The notes under the pieces were generated by a model. The model was not told the origin of the DNA. It saw nothing but the letters and a program-made list of their open reading frames with translations, and searched no databases. A DNA stretch of 64,000 bases from positions 2,294,001-2,358,000 of the forward strand of contig NZ_CP028426.1 in NCBI RefSeq assembly GCF_003010915.2, in the 5' to 3' direction. The first letter of the stretch is position 1; each line of letters begins with the position of its first letter. This stretch comes from Gulosibacter molinativorax (GTDB lineage Bacteria; Actinomycetota; Actinomycetes; Actinomycetales; Microbacteriaceae). This document shows positions 53,774 through 62,679 of this stretch, one piece after another. A program made the translations under genes and the position numbers.

Positions 53774-55228
53774 GTGTGCGGCATCGTCGGTCACGTCTCT
53801 TCAAGCCCTGTTAATCAGCAAATCTATGACTCGCTCCTGCTTCTGCAGCACCGAGGACAGGATTCGACCGGCATCGCCACCGCGTCGGGCAACACCTTCC
53901 ACACCATCAAGCGCGCGGGCCAGGTCCGCGAGGCATACCGGACCCGCGACATGCGCACGCTGCTCGGCAACGTCGGTCTCGGTCACGTCCGCTACGCGAC
54001 GTCCGGCGCTAGCACCGACGACGAGGTGCAGCCGTTCTACGTGAACGCGCCCTACGGCATCCTGCTCGTGCACAACGGCAACCTCACCAACACCCGTGAG
54101 CTGACAGACGAGCTCTTCCGCATCGACCGCCGCCACCTCAACTCGTCGAGCGACACCGAGCTGCTGCTTAACGTGCTCGCGAACGAGCTGCAGCAGTCGA
54201 TCAACGGCGAGGCACTCACTCCCGCAGACATCTTCGATGCCGTCGCGAAGCTGCACAACCGCGTCGAGGGTTCGTACGCCGCGCTCGCGATCATCGCAGG
54301 CCACGGCCTGCTCGCCTTCCGCGATCCGTTCGGCATCCGTCCGCTCGTGCTCGGTCGGCGAATGGGCGAGGACGGTCGCGACGAATGGGTCGTCGCATCC
54401 GAATCGCTCGTGCTCACGGCGTTCGGCTACGACGTCGTCCGCGAGGTTGCGCCGGGCGAAGCGATCTTCATCGACACGAACGGCCAGATGACCTCGCGCC
54501 AGTGCGCAACGAATGCTCGACTCGCGCCATGCGCGTTCGAGTACGTCTACCTCGCGCGGCCCGACTCGGTGATGAACGGCATCTCGGTCTACGACACCCG
54601 CCTCAACATGGGCGAGAAGCTCGCCCGCAAGGTCGAGCGTGAAATGGATGTGTCCGACGTCGACGTCGTCATGCCGATCCCCGACTCTGCGCGTCCTTCG
54701 GCGATGCAGGTCGCTCATGTGCTCGGTATTCCCTACCGCGAGGGCTTCTACAAGAACCGCTACGTCGGCCGAACCTTCATCATGCCGGGCCAGGAGGTCC
54801 GCAAGAAGTCGGTGCGCCAGAAGCTCAACGCGCTCGAGCGAGAGTTCGAGGGCAAGAACGTGCTGCTCGTCGACGACTCGATCGTGCGCGGCACAACGTC
54901 GAAGCAGATCATCGACATGGCTCGCGCTGCTGGCGCGAAGAAGGTCTATTTCGCATCCGCTGCGCCCGCCGTGCGTTACCCGCACGTGTACGGCATCAAC
55001 ATGCCGACTCGGGCCGAGCTGGTCGCTTCCTCACGCACGACCGAAGAAGTCTGCAAGGTCATTGGCGCGGACAAGCTGGTCTATCAAGACGTTGAAGACC
55101 TGTTTGACGCGATCACGCAGGGCACGAACCTCACCGAGCTCGACCTCTCGCCATTCACCGGCGAATACGTCACCGGCACGGTCACGGATGAATACCTGGC
55201 GTATCTCGAGGCCAACCGGATTTCCTAG
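53774..55228 (+). CDS. purF: Amidophosphoribosyltransferase
   Basis: A 484-aa enzyme catalysing the first committed purine step. GTG 53774 begins (M)CGIVGHVSSS, so removal of Met leaves the nucleophilic Cys as residue 1 without a propeptide. The glutaminase domain has YATSGASTDDEVQPF. The transferase domain has the PRPP loop VLLVDDSIVRGTTSKQIIDMARAAGAKKVYF. Normal length. A hairpin terminator follows. In many actinobacteria purF and purM are adjacent and codirectional; here a phosphatase gene separates them and the orientation is opposite. Confidence 0.95.
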   Translation: MCGIVGHVSSSPVNQQIYDSLLLLQHRGQDSTGIATASGNTFHTIKRAGQVREAYRTRDMRTLLGNVGLGHVRYATSGASTDDEVQPFYVNAPYGILLVHNGNLTNTRELTDELFRIDRRHLNSSSDTELLLNVLANELQQSINGEALTPADIFDAVAKLHNRVEGSYAALAIIAGHGLLAFRDPFGIRPLVLGRRMGEDGRDEWVVASESLVLTAFGYDVVREVAPGEAIFIDTNGQMTSRQCATNARLAPCAFEYVYLARPDSVMNGISVYDTRLNMGEKLARKVEREMDVSDVDVVMPIPDSARPSAMQVAHVLGIPYREGFYKNRYVGRTFIMPGQEVRKKSVRQKLNALEREFEGKNVLLVDDSIVRGTTSKQIIDMARAAGAKKVYFASAAPAVRYPHVYGINMPTRAELVASSRTTEEVCKVIGADKLVYQDVEDLFDAITQGTNLTELDLSPFTGEYVTGTVTDEYLAYLEANRIS

Positions 55229-55288
55229 CGGGTCGGGGCGGTCCTGCCTCGAGCCGGGGTGGAAGACCCGCGAGGTAGGGTGGATGCG

Positions 55289-55320
55289 CTGAGCCGGGTC
55301 GTTCTACCAACCCGGCTCAG
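55289..55320 (+). terminator. Hairpin terminator after purF
   Basis: Arms CTGAGCCGGGT (55289-55299) and ACCCGGCTCAG (55310-55320), 11-bp perfect stem, 10-nt loop, 60 bp past the purF stop and before the convergent ThDP-enzyme gene. No clear T-run, so it may serve both directions weakly. Confidence 0.65.
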
Positions 55321-55375
55321 CACAAACACCACGGCTCACATTCACCGGGGTCCATGACGTTAACCCATAAGGTCC

Positions 55376-57088
55376 CTATGCAGGCAATACCTCGGCGCGC
55401 GCTTCCCAGCTCGTAACGGGCGGGAAGGCGTCTGCGTCGGTGATGATCTCAATGAGCGTCACGCGCCCGCTACCGATCGATTCGTTCAGTGCAGCAGTGA
55501 GCTGGCCGACAGTTTCGACGCGGATGCCGTGGGCTCCGGCAGCACGGGCGATAGCCGTGTGGTCAACCTCGGCGAATTCAATCGCCGTCGTGGTCTCGGA
55601 AAACTGCACGAGTTCCGCATGCTTCTGGAACCCAAGAATCGAGTTGTTCAACAGCAGCACGGTTAGGGAAATGTTTTCGCGCACCGCGGTCTCAAGCTCT
55701 TGCCATACGTGACCGAAACCGCCATCACCGGTAACACAGATCACATCCGAGCTTGGCTGCACGATTTTGGCGCCAAGTGCCATCGGGAAACCCCAGCCCA
55801 GGCCAGCCATCCCCCGCGGCGACAGGAATTTCTGCCCCGGAGTGCGTGCTGTGAGGTAGTTTGACATCCAAATCGTCGAGTAACTTGCGTCAGCCACAAC
55901 GATCGAATCGTTAGCGAGGCGCCGGTCCAACTCAGCCATGACGCGTTCAGGGCGCAGAGGCTCAGCGTCAAAATCAACGAGATCTTCGAGGATTTCGCGA
56001 CTCGACTCCCGCGCCTGCGCAATCTTGGCTTCGAGCTCAGACCGCTGCTCGAGACGCACTTTATGCACACCAATAGCGTCGAGGGCCTCAGTAAGATCCT
56101 CGAGCGCAGAACGAACGTCTCCAACCAACCGCAGCGCTTCGTACGTGCGGCCGATCTCAGTGCTGTCAATGTCGACATGAATGACTTTGGCCCCCTCTGG
56201 AATAAGCTTCCAGCCATCGGTGCCGTTTTCGTTTGTCCGATTACCGAGTAACACCACCAGATCGGACTCGGCAATCATGTCGCGATGTGCATGCGTTGTT
56301 GAACGTTTACCCATCACGTTGCCAACGACACCGAGAGACAGCGGATGGGTTTCCGCTACAGACCCTTTACCCATGTTGGTCGTCGCGACGGGGATCGAAA
56401 AGTGATCCTGTAGGCAAGCCAGTTCATTGAATGCGCCGGAGCGTTGCACTCCACCACCCGCAATGACAATGGGGTTCTTCGCTGCCAGGATGAGGCCTGC
56501 GGCTTCTTCGGTTGCGCGGCGTTCGGGTCTGGGTCGGTCAAGTGGAAAATTTCCCAGCTTCGCGTCCCGAATGAACGGTTCGGATTTCGATTCGGTGATC
56601 ATCACGTCTTTCGGCAGCAGCAGTACCACGGGACCAGGACGCCCCGAAGTTGCAGCGGTTATCGCCATATCGACGTAGTCAGCCGCGCGGCTCGGATCGT
56701 TCAACTGTCGAATCCACTTTGCGCAGCCTGAAAAGAGCTCAAAGTGATCGAGCTCCTGGAACGCGTTGCGGTCTCTGGTCTCGGTCGGCACATCCTGAAC
56801 AACCACAAGCATCGGAATGGATGCGAGCATCGCCTCGGTCATCGGCGGCACGAGCAGCGTCGCGGCCGGCCCGTTCTGGGCTCCGATCACCGAGATGCGT
56901 CCGCTGATGCGGGAGGCACCGTCAGCCATCGCGCCGCCCGCGTTCTCGGTGCGATACATCACTTGGCGAATACCGGCTTTTTCTGCGGCCAAGAAGAACG
57001 CCGAGGGCAGCGATTGGCCAAAAATTTCAGTAATGCCATGGCGCGAGAGCGATGCAATAACTTCTTCGACAACAGTCTTTGTGGACAT
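55376..57088 (-). CDS. ThDP-dependent enzyme of the acetolactate synthase / benzoylformate decarboxylase family
   Basis: A 570-aa three-domain ThDP enzyme starting MSTKTVVEEVIASLSRHGIT. The proton-relay Glu lies in RTENAGGAMADG near residue 45. The middle Rossmann domain has LILAAKNPIVIAGGGVQRSGA, and the ThDP-binding motif GDGGFGHVWQELETAVRENISLTVLLLNN has GDG and NN. Members decarboxylate or carboligate 2-oxo acids. AAGGA precedes the ATG by seven bases. Last gene of the Liv-cyclase operon. It may act on a 2-oxo acid released by the cyclase-family hydrolase. Confidence 0.85.
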   Translation of the reverse strand: MSTKTVVEEVIASLSRHGITEIFGQSLPSAFFLAAEKAGIRQVMYRTENAGGAMADGASRISGRISVIGAQNGPAATLLVPPMTEAMLASIPMLVVVQDVPTETRDRNAFQELDHFELFSGCAKWIRQLNDPSRAADYVDMAITAATSGRPGPVVLLLPKDVMITESKSEPFIRDAKLGNFPLDRPRPERRATEEAAGLILAAKNPIVIAGGGVQRSGAFNELACLQDHFSIPVATTNMGKGSVAETHPLSLGVVGNVMGKRSTTHAHRDMIAESDLVVLLGNRTNENGTDGWKLIPEGAKVIHVDIDSTEIGRTYEALRLVGDVRSALEDLTEALDAIGVHKVRLEQRSELEAKIAQARESSREILEDLVDFDAEPLRPERVMAELDRRLANDSIVVADASYSTIWMSNYLTARTPGQKFLSPRGMAGLGWGFPMALGAKIVQPSSDVICVTGDGGFGHVWQELETAVRENISLTVLLLNNSILGFQKHAELVQFSETTTAIEFAEVDHTAIARAAGAHGIRVETVGQLTAALNESIGSGRVTLIEIITDADAFPPVTSWEARAEVLPA

Positions 57089-57106
57089 TAGATTCCTTTG
57101 AAGCAA

Positions 57107-57856
57107 TCAGTCAGTAAGTGCGAGAGCCCTAATGGGGCTGGCGCTGGAGCCTTCTAGAGGAAGTGGAACTCCGATGAACTGAAAGCGATGTGCCGGAATT
57201 CGATCAATACGATCAAGGTTCTCGATAATCCCAATAAAATCGCTCTGTTCCAGGCCCAGTGATTCTGGGCGCAAGAAATTGGTATGGATTGGCGCTGTTT
57301 GCGCGCCTGAGGTTGTTTCTGGCGTCCCGAGATCCACCCCTAGGGTGCGGATGCGCTTCGCTCGGAGCCACTCCCCCGATTCTTTTGTTAGTCCAGGATG
57401 CGCGCGAAGGTAGGTTTCTTGATCGGTTGCGGCGTACTGCGACCACCCCGTGTGGATCAGTACGATGTCATCAGTCTGAATTGTTTGACCCGATTCTTGC
57501 TCGGCACGTTCAAGGTCTGCCGGTGTGATCTCGCTATGCTTCGCCGCGCTGCTAGAGCAATCAAGCCATATAGCGGTGCCCAGACCGTATTCGACCGGGA
57601 TTCGGTCTGCGGTGAATTCGGTGTCAGGACTGGCGTGCCAGGGCGCATCCATATGTGTGCCGGTATTGCCATTCATAATCCATTGCTCATTTTGAAATGA
57701 GACACGTTTACCGTCGTAATCATTGCGACGTTCAGTGCTCGCATATGCCCAATGGTTCAGCGACCCCACAATTTTTACTGGGGTGCGACCATGCGTAGGG
57801 TGCCCTGCCATACCTTCACGAATCACATACGTCAGGTCGGTAACGGTACTCGTCAC
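57107..57856 (-). CDS. Cyclase/isatin-hydrolase/kynurenine-formamidase family metal hydrolase
   Basis: A 249-aa enzyme with the family motif GNTGTHMDAPWH, the HxGTHxDxPxH metal site of kynurenine formamidase and isatin hydrolase with Asn replacing the first His. Downstream ILIHTGWS-like VLIHTGWSQ and LGVDLGTPETT fit the fold. These enzymes hydrolyse cyclic amides or formamides with a divalent metal. GTG 57856 is the start. It lies 18 bp ahead of the ThDP gene and after a hairpin following livK. The substrate is not known; isatin-like or other aryl amides are candidates. Confidence 0.82.
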   Translation of the reverse strand: MTSTVTDLTYVIREGMAGHPTHGRTPVKIVGSLNHWAYASTERRNDYDGKRVSFQNEQWIMNGNTGTHMDAPWHASPDTEFTADRIPVEYGLGTAIWLDCSSSAAKHSEITPADLERAEQESGQTIQTDDIVLIHTGWSQYAATDQETYLRAHPGLTKESGEWLRAKRIRTLGVDLGTPETTSGAQTAPIHTNFLRPESLGLEQSDFIGIIENLDRIDRIPAHRFQFIGVPLPLEGSSASPIRALALTD

Positions 57857-57885
57857 GGGTTCTTCACTTCCAATCAGTGAAAGGG

Positions 57886-57924
57886 TCTCGGGCCTTGCCC
57901 CTATTGGCGGGGCAAGGCCCGAGA
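57886..57924 (-). terminator. Strong hairpin between livK and the hydrolase gene
   Basis: A perfect 16-bp GC-rich stem (arms 57886-57901 and 57909-57924, core GGGCCTTGCCCC) with a 7-nt loop lies 13 bp past the livK stop. The T-run is weak, so it probably attenuates rather than ends the message, leaving some read-through to the hydrolase and ThDP genes while binding protein is made in excess. Confidence 0.72.
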
Positions 57925-57936
57925 GATGTTAGGGGT

Positions 57937-59196
57937 TTAGCGTTCGTCCCAGGCGGGCAACGGCACGTTTTCGGGCTCCGCTAACGCAAGATCGACTGGG
58001 AACACCGGCACGATTTCGCCGTCTTGCCATTGGCTGACGAAAAACAGTGCGGCTTCATTCTGCCCGAACTCGTTGAACCGTAGACCTGATCCGTCCACGT
58101 TGCTGCGATCGGCGATATCAATCGTGTCAGCCGCAGCGGCGATACCTTCCGGTGTGAGTTCATCCGCAGCCATCATCGTGTCGAACAGCGCCATCGCACC
58201 CATGAAGCCGTTCATGTCGAAGGCGCCCGGGTGAGCACCATTATTCGATTCACCGTAACGCTCAATGAACTCGTCATAGTAGGCTTTCGCCTGGTCGCTG
58301 AGGCCCTCGGTGTTGAGTTGCGTCGAGAAACCAACGTTGAACACTCCGTTACCCGAGCTGCCCATCGACTCGATCCACGACTCGTTAACGTGGCCGCCGC
58401 CCGAACCGATTACCACCGGTGGGTTGACGTCGGATGCGCGCATTGCACGACCGAGTGCCGCCGCATCCGCGTCATAGCTTGTGAGAATGAGGATGTCGGG
58501 ATTGGCATCGCGGATTTGAAGTGCGACGTTGTTAAGGTCGGTGCTGTCAACTGGGTAGGCGGCGTTTAGTACGATCTCCATTCCATAGGTTTCAGCAGAC
58601 TCCGTCACGCCGCTGAACACGTCTTCACCGTAAGAGGTATTCACACCGGCCCAGCCGACGGTCATTTCTTCCGGTGACTTGCCGAGGTCGTCGGCAAGCT
58701 GCTCTGCCGCGAAGGTCACGGCGTCGACACCTATGTCCTTTGCGGTCAGCGATGCGCGGTAGATGTTGTCGTACGTGCCATCAGTGATGCCAACCGCCGA
58801 GGCCCCCGTCTCCCAGTAGAGCCCTCCTTCACCGGTGATGACCGGAATGGCAGCCAAAGCCAGCGAAGAGCCAAAAGTTCCCATGACGATATCGATGTCC
58901 TGATTGAGCAGTCGTTCCGCCGCCTGACGTGCAGATTCATCATCGGGAGCATCTTCTGTGACGTATTCGACCATCACACCGTTGATCCCGCCATTTTCAT
59001 TAATGATTTCGCGAGCAATCTCCGAACCGTCAGCGACACGATTGCCTGTGCCCGCCAGTGCACCCGTCAGTGGCAAAATTCGGCCAATGACAACACTGTC
59101 ACCCTCGGCCCCGTCGCCACCATTCGCCGCACATCCGGTCAGCGTCATGGCCGCGACAGCGGTCATCGCCAATCCTGCGATGAGTTTCTTATTCAT
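57937..59196 (-). CDS. livK: Branched-chain-type ABC importer binding lipoprotein
   Basis: A 419-aa solute-binding protein with a lipoprotein signal MNKKLIAGLAMTAVAAMTLTGC. The mature part has the Leu/Ile/Val-binding-protein pattern (LPLTGALAGTGNRVADGSEIAREIINENGGINGVMVEYV, then GWAGVNTSYGEDVFSGVTESAETYG). Such proteins also bind aromatic acids and amides, so the name does not fix the substrate. ATG 59196 follows AAGGA by six bases. Last transport gene before the intraoperon hairpin. Confidence 0.87.
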   Translation of the reverse strand: MNKKLIAGLAMTAVAAMTLTGCAANGGDGAEGDSVVIGRILPLTGALAGTGNRVADGSEIAREIINENGGINGVMVEYVTEDAPDDESARQAAERLLNQDIDIVMGTFGSSLALAAIPVITGEGGLYWETGASAVGITDGTYDNIYRASLTAKDIGVDAVTFAAEQLADDLGKSPEEMTVGWAGVNTSYGEDVFSGVTESAETYGMEIVLNAAYPVDSTDLNNVALQIRDANPDILILTSYDADAAALGRAMRASDVNPPVVIGSGGGHVNESWIESMGSSGNGVFNVGFSTQLNTEGLSDQAKAYYDEFIERYGESNNGAHPGAFDMNGFMGAMALFDTMMAADELTPEGIAAAADTIDIADRSNVDGSGLRFNEFGQNEAALFFVSQWQDGEIVPVFPVDLALAEPENVPLPAWDER

Positions 59197-59220
59197 TCGA
59201 TTCCTTTTCATTAGGAAGAG

Positions 59221-59925
59221 CTAGATACCTAAGTAGGCTTTTTGCAGCTCTTTGTTTTCGAGTAAGTCTTGAGAATTTCCGGCAAGGCCAACGGTGCCTT
59301 GCTCGATGACATAGCCACGATCAGCCACACCTAGTGCTTGCGCGACATTCTGTTCAACGAGCAGCACAGTTACGCCCTCGCTCTTCACTCGGTCGATGAC
59401 TTCAAACACTTCAGTGACGATTTTTGGCGCAAGTCCGAGCGAAGGTTCGTCGAGAATGAGGAGTTCTGGGTCTGCCATGAGCGCACGCGCGATCGCGACC
59501 ATTTGCTGTTGGCCACCCGAAAGGAGGCCAGCGTGCTGTCGATAGCGTTCTTTGAGAATCGGGAACAACTCGTACATATGCATAAGATTGTCGGCTTGCT
59601 TCTTGCGCGCGCCCGCGGTGGCCGCACCCATGATGAGGTTGTCTTCGACTGTCATGCCTCCGAAGAGGCGACGACCTTCGGGACCGTGGGCGATACCGAG
59701 TTGAGCGATTTCGTGCGTCGGCAGGTCGTGAATCGGTCGACCCTTGAAAAGCACTTTGCCGCCACGCGCTTTCACGAGACCTGAGATGGCTTTCAGCGTT
59801 GTCGTCTTACCCGCACCGTTGCTCCCAAGTAGCGCAACGACTTCACCTTGCTTGACCTCGAAATTGAGGTCAAGCAATACTTTCGCCCGGCCATAGGAGA
59901 CCGCGAGGTTCTCAACTTGCAACAT
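59221..59925 (-). CDS. livF: Branched-chain-type ABC importer ATPase LivF
   Basis: A 234-aa ATPase: Walker A GSNGAGKTT, signature LLSGGQQQMVAIARAL, Walker B LLILDEPSLGLAP, with the LivF-type ending GYVIEQGTVGLAGNSQDLLENKELQKAYLG. Overlaps livG by 14 bases. Pairs with LivG on the LivHM channel. Confidence 0.92.
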   Translation of the reverse strand: MLQVENLAVSYGRAKVLLDLNFEVKQGEVVALLGSNGAGKTTTLKAISGLVKARGGKVLFKGRPIHDLPTHEIAQLGIAHGPEGRRLFGGMTVEDNLIMGAATAGARKKQADNLMHMYELFPILKERYRQHAGLLSGGQQQMVAIARALMADPELLILDEPSLGLAPKIVTEVFEVIDRVKSEGVTVLLVEQNVAQALGVADRGYVIEQGTVGLAGNSQDLLENKELQKAYLGI

Positions 59926-60649
59926 GTTCGTACCCTTCCCCGAGGTAAGCGGTGAGAACGCCCGGATCCTTCGTCACCTGAGCGGGAGTGCCTTCAGCAA
60001 GGTTTCGGCCGCGCTCCAACACCACTACGTGTCGAGACAGCCCCATTACGGCCTTCATGTGGTGCTCAATCAAGATGACCGACATGCCTTCATCAGCCAG
60101 TTCTTGGATCGTATTCATCATCGACTGGACCTCGGAAGGCACGAGCCCACCCATGACCTCATCCAGTAGGACGAGGGTCGGTTCGGTTGCCAGCACACGC
60201 GCCACTTCAAGACGCTTCCGCAGTCCGATCGGTAATGCACCCGCGACTGCGTCTGCGTAGGGCCCCAGGCTCATTCGCTCAAGAATGGGCTCAGCAACTT
60301 CAAGTGCTGCTGGAACTGAAAGGTGTCGATTGAGCGCACCGACCAGCACGTTTTCGCGAACGGTGAGCTTCGGCAGACCTCGAACTTTTTGGAAAGTACG
60401 CGTGAGCCCTTCCATTGCTATTTGTTCGGGTGCACGACCAATAATTTCTTTGCCGTTGAATCTAACCGATCCGGAAGTCGGCTTCATGAATCCAGACACG
60501 ATGTTGAACAGTGTGGTCTTCCCCGCACCATTGGGACCGATAACTCCGGTGATGGCGCCGCGCTCGGCCGTGAGATTCACCTGATCAAGAATCTGCAGGC
60601 CGCCGAGGGAAATACTGATGCCTTTGACTTCCAAGATGTTGTCAGTCAT
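59912..60649 (-). CDS. livG: Branched-chain-type ABC importer ATPase LivG
   Basis: A 245-aa ATPase: Walker A GPNGAGKTTLFN, the LivG-specific Q-loop region LTRTFQKVRGLPKLTVRENVLVGAL, and Walker B LVLLDEVMGGLVPSEVQ where DEPxAGL is usual; the Pro after DE is Val here, as in some HAAT homologues. The signature reads LPIGLRKRLEVARVL, replacing LSxGQ with LPIGL. Overlaps livM by four bases. Confidence 0.9.
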   Translation of the reverse strand: MTDNILEVKGISISLGGLQILDQVNLTAERGAITGVIGPNGAGKTTLFNIVSGFMKPTSGSVRFNGKEIIGRAPEQIAMEGLTRTFQKVRGLPKLTVRENVLVGALNRHLSVPAALEVAEPILERMSLGPYADAVAGALPIGLRKRLEVARVLATEPTLVLLDEVMGGLVPSEVQSMMNTIQELADEGMSVILIEHHMKAVMGLSRHVVVLERGRNLAEGTPAQVTKDPGVLTAYLGEGYEHVAS

Positions 60650-61734
60650 GACTCGTCCTCCTTCTGTTGGGCAGCAACCAAAACGCTATCTGTGTCTGTG
60701 AACAGGGCCTGGTCTTCAAGCGTGACTACCGCGCTCGTGGGAATCTCTTCCGAAGGACTTCGCTTGTGCGTAACTTTGTTCCTCACCCAGTCGAACGCCT
60801 TACGGAAGACACCCACGATGCCGTTGGGCAGCAACAGAATTGTGACTATGAGCAGAACCCCATAGATCAAGCTCGACAGGCCGGGAACCGCCGCGCCAAT
60901 CGCAGCAACCACGAAATGGTCGAGAAGGGTAATGAGCGTCGAACCGACAAGCGGACCGAAGACACCGACCATGCCACCGATAATCGCCATCAGCGCAGGT
61001 TCCCAGGTCACATTCACCGATCCAACGTTTGCGGGAGTGATGTACAGCGTGTATTGAGCAAAAACGGAACCAGCCAGTGCCGTAAAGAAGCCCGACAGCG
61101 CGACCGCAAACATCTTGGTTCGGACGGCAGGAATACCGATCGCGCGTGCACTGACTTCATCTTCTTTTACAGCGTTCATCTGGTATCCCAGACGCGAACG
61201 CCGCAAGTAAATCACGATGGCAGCTGTAATGACATACAACCCCAGAGTCAGATAAACATACTCTTCTTTTGTCTGGAAAATGAGATTCCAGAATCCGGTA
61301 TCTTTGGGGATCGGAATACCTTCATCGCCACCGGTAAGATCAGAGAAGTTCTGCAGTGCGATATAAACGATAACCGCGAGTCCGAGTGTGGCTAGCGCAA
61401 AATAGTGGCCACGCAAGCGCAAGCTAATCAATCCGATGAACAGGGCCACCACGACTGCCATAAGCGCCGAGAGGAGCATCGCTGGAATCGTAGGAATCCC
61501 AAGGTTGAGCCGCAAGAGAGTGGTACCGAACGCACCAACCGCAAAGAGAGCCCCGTGCCCCAGCGAAAAGAGCCCAGTCATACCTCCAGCAATATTCCAC
61601 GCGGTCGCGAACGTCGCGAAGATGAGGATGGTATTGATCAAGTCAACCGAGAGACGGCTGGGGCCAGTCAATGTGTAGGCAATGACGCCGATAGCAATCA
61701 CCGCGAGCGGAATAAATGGTTTGAGTCGTTGCAT
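60646..61734 (-). CDS. livM: Branched-chain-type ABC importer permease LivM
   Basis: A 362-aa permease with eight to ten hydrophobic segments and the HAAT signature GLFSLGHGALFAVGAFGTTLL. A C-terminal cytoplasmic extension of about 45 residues (RNKVTHKRSPSEEIPTSAVV..) is longer than usual. Stop and start overlap with livG; livH ends five bases before it. Confidence 0.9.
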   Translation of the reverse strand: MQRLKPFIPLAVIAIGVIAYTLTGPSRLSVDLINTILIFATFATAWNIAGGMTGLFSLGHGALFAVGAFGTTLLRLNLGIPTIPAMLLSALMAVVVALFIGLISLRLRGHYFALATLGLAVIVYIALQNFSDLTGGDEGIPIPKDTGFWNLIFQTKEEYVYLTLGLYVITAAIVIYLRRSRLGYQMNAVKEDEVSARAIGIPAVRTKMFAVALSGFFTALAGSVFAQYTLYITPANVGSVNVTWEPALMAIIGGMVGVFGPLVGSTLITLLDHFVVAAIGAAVPGLSSLIYGVLLIVTILLLPNGIVGVFRKAFDWVRNKVTHKRSPSEEIPTSAVVTLEDQALFTDTDSVLVAAQQKEDES

Positions 61735-61739
61735 GAGAA

Positions 61740-62618
61740 CTATCCACCTACCATCGCGGCGTCGAGTGACTTCTTACCGAAGAACCCTTGTGGCCGAATT
61801 GCCAGCACCAGGACGAAAAGCACGAAAATCGACGCCTGCATCCATTGTGTGCCGAAGAAGTAACCGGCAAAGGTCTCGATAATTCCAACCACGAGGCCAC
61901 CGATAAAAGCGCCTCCGACCGAACCGAAGCCGCCGAGCACCACGATCACGAAGCTCGTGAGGACGTAGTTAAGACCCGTTGTCGAATTGACAGAGGTAAA
62001 TGGTGCGAGCAATACACCGGCACCAACGGCAAATGCCGTACCTAGAATAAAGACAATCGCATATGTGCGATTAATCCGCAGACCGACGACTTTCGCCGCA
62101 TAGTGGTCTTCCGATACCGCACGAATTTGCTTTCCAACGCGCGTCCGATAAAGGAAAAACCAGAGCGCAGCAACGAGCACGATTCCGCCAACGAACGCAA
62201 TAACGCGACCAACTTCAACTTGCACGCCGAGGACACTCAACCGCGTGGCAGCGAAGTCATTCGAGATCGCAAATGTACGCGAACCAAAGAACATCAGTGC
62301 CGCAGCCTGCAGCGCGATACTCAACCCAAGTGTCGCGAATATCTGGACATTGAGCGATTTACCAATGGTCGGTCGAATGATGGCTACGAATATGAGGTAT
62401 GCCACCGGTATGGATGCGATGATTACGAGCAACCCTGCTAAATAAGGGTTCATTCCCGTGGATGTGACAACAAAAATAGTTGCAATCATCCCCAGCATTA
62501 CAAACTCTCCGTGAGCGAAGTTCATGACGTCCATGACGCCGAAGATTAACGTCAGACCCACGGCCACGAGTGCGAGCACGCCTCCGGCCATAATCCCAAG
62601 TACGACTAGATCCCACAT
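61740..62618 (-). CDS. livH: Branched-chain-type ABC importer permease LivH
   Basis: A 292-aa permease: MWDLVVLGIMAGGVLALVAVGLTLIFGVMDVMNFAHGEFVMLGM holds the LivH signature MNFAHGEF. About eight membrane helices. An excellent ribosome binding site (AAAGGAGGTGCCCG) stands before ATG 62618. First transport gene of the operon; two SDR genes precede it. Confidence 0.92.
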   Translation of the reverse strand: MWDLVVLGIMAGGVLALVAVGLTLIFGVMDVMNFAHGEFVMLGMIATIFVVTSTGMNPYLAGLLVIIASIPVAYLIFVAIIRPTIGKSLNVQIFATLGLSIALQAAALMFFGSRTFAISNDFAATRLSVLGVQVEVGRVIAFVGGIVLVAALWFFLYRTRVGKQIRAVSEDHYAAKVVGLRINRTYAIVFILGTAFAVGAGVLLAPFTSVNSTTGLNYVLTSFVIVVLGGFGSVGGAFIGGLVVGIIETFAGYFFGTQWMQASIFVLFVLVLAIRPQGFFGKKSLDAAMVGG

Positions 62619-62679
62619 CGGGCACCTCCTTTCTTTACGTTTTGCAAATGTTCAAATAGTGATTCGGTGATAACCAGCA

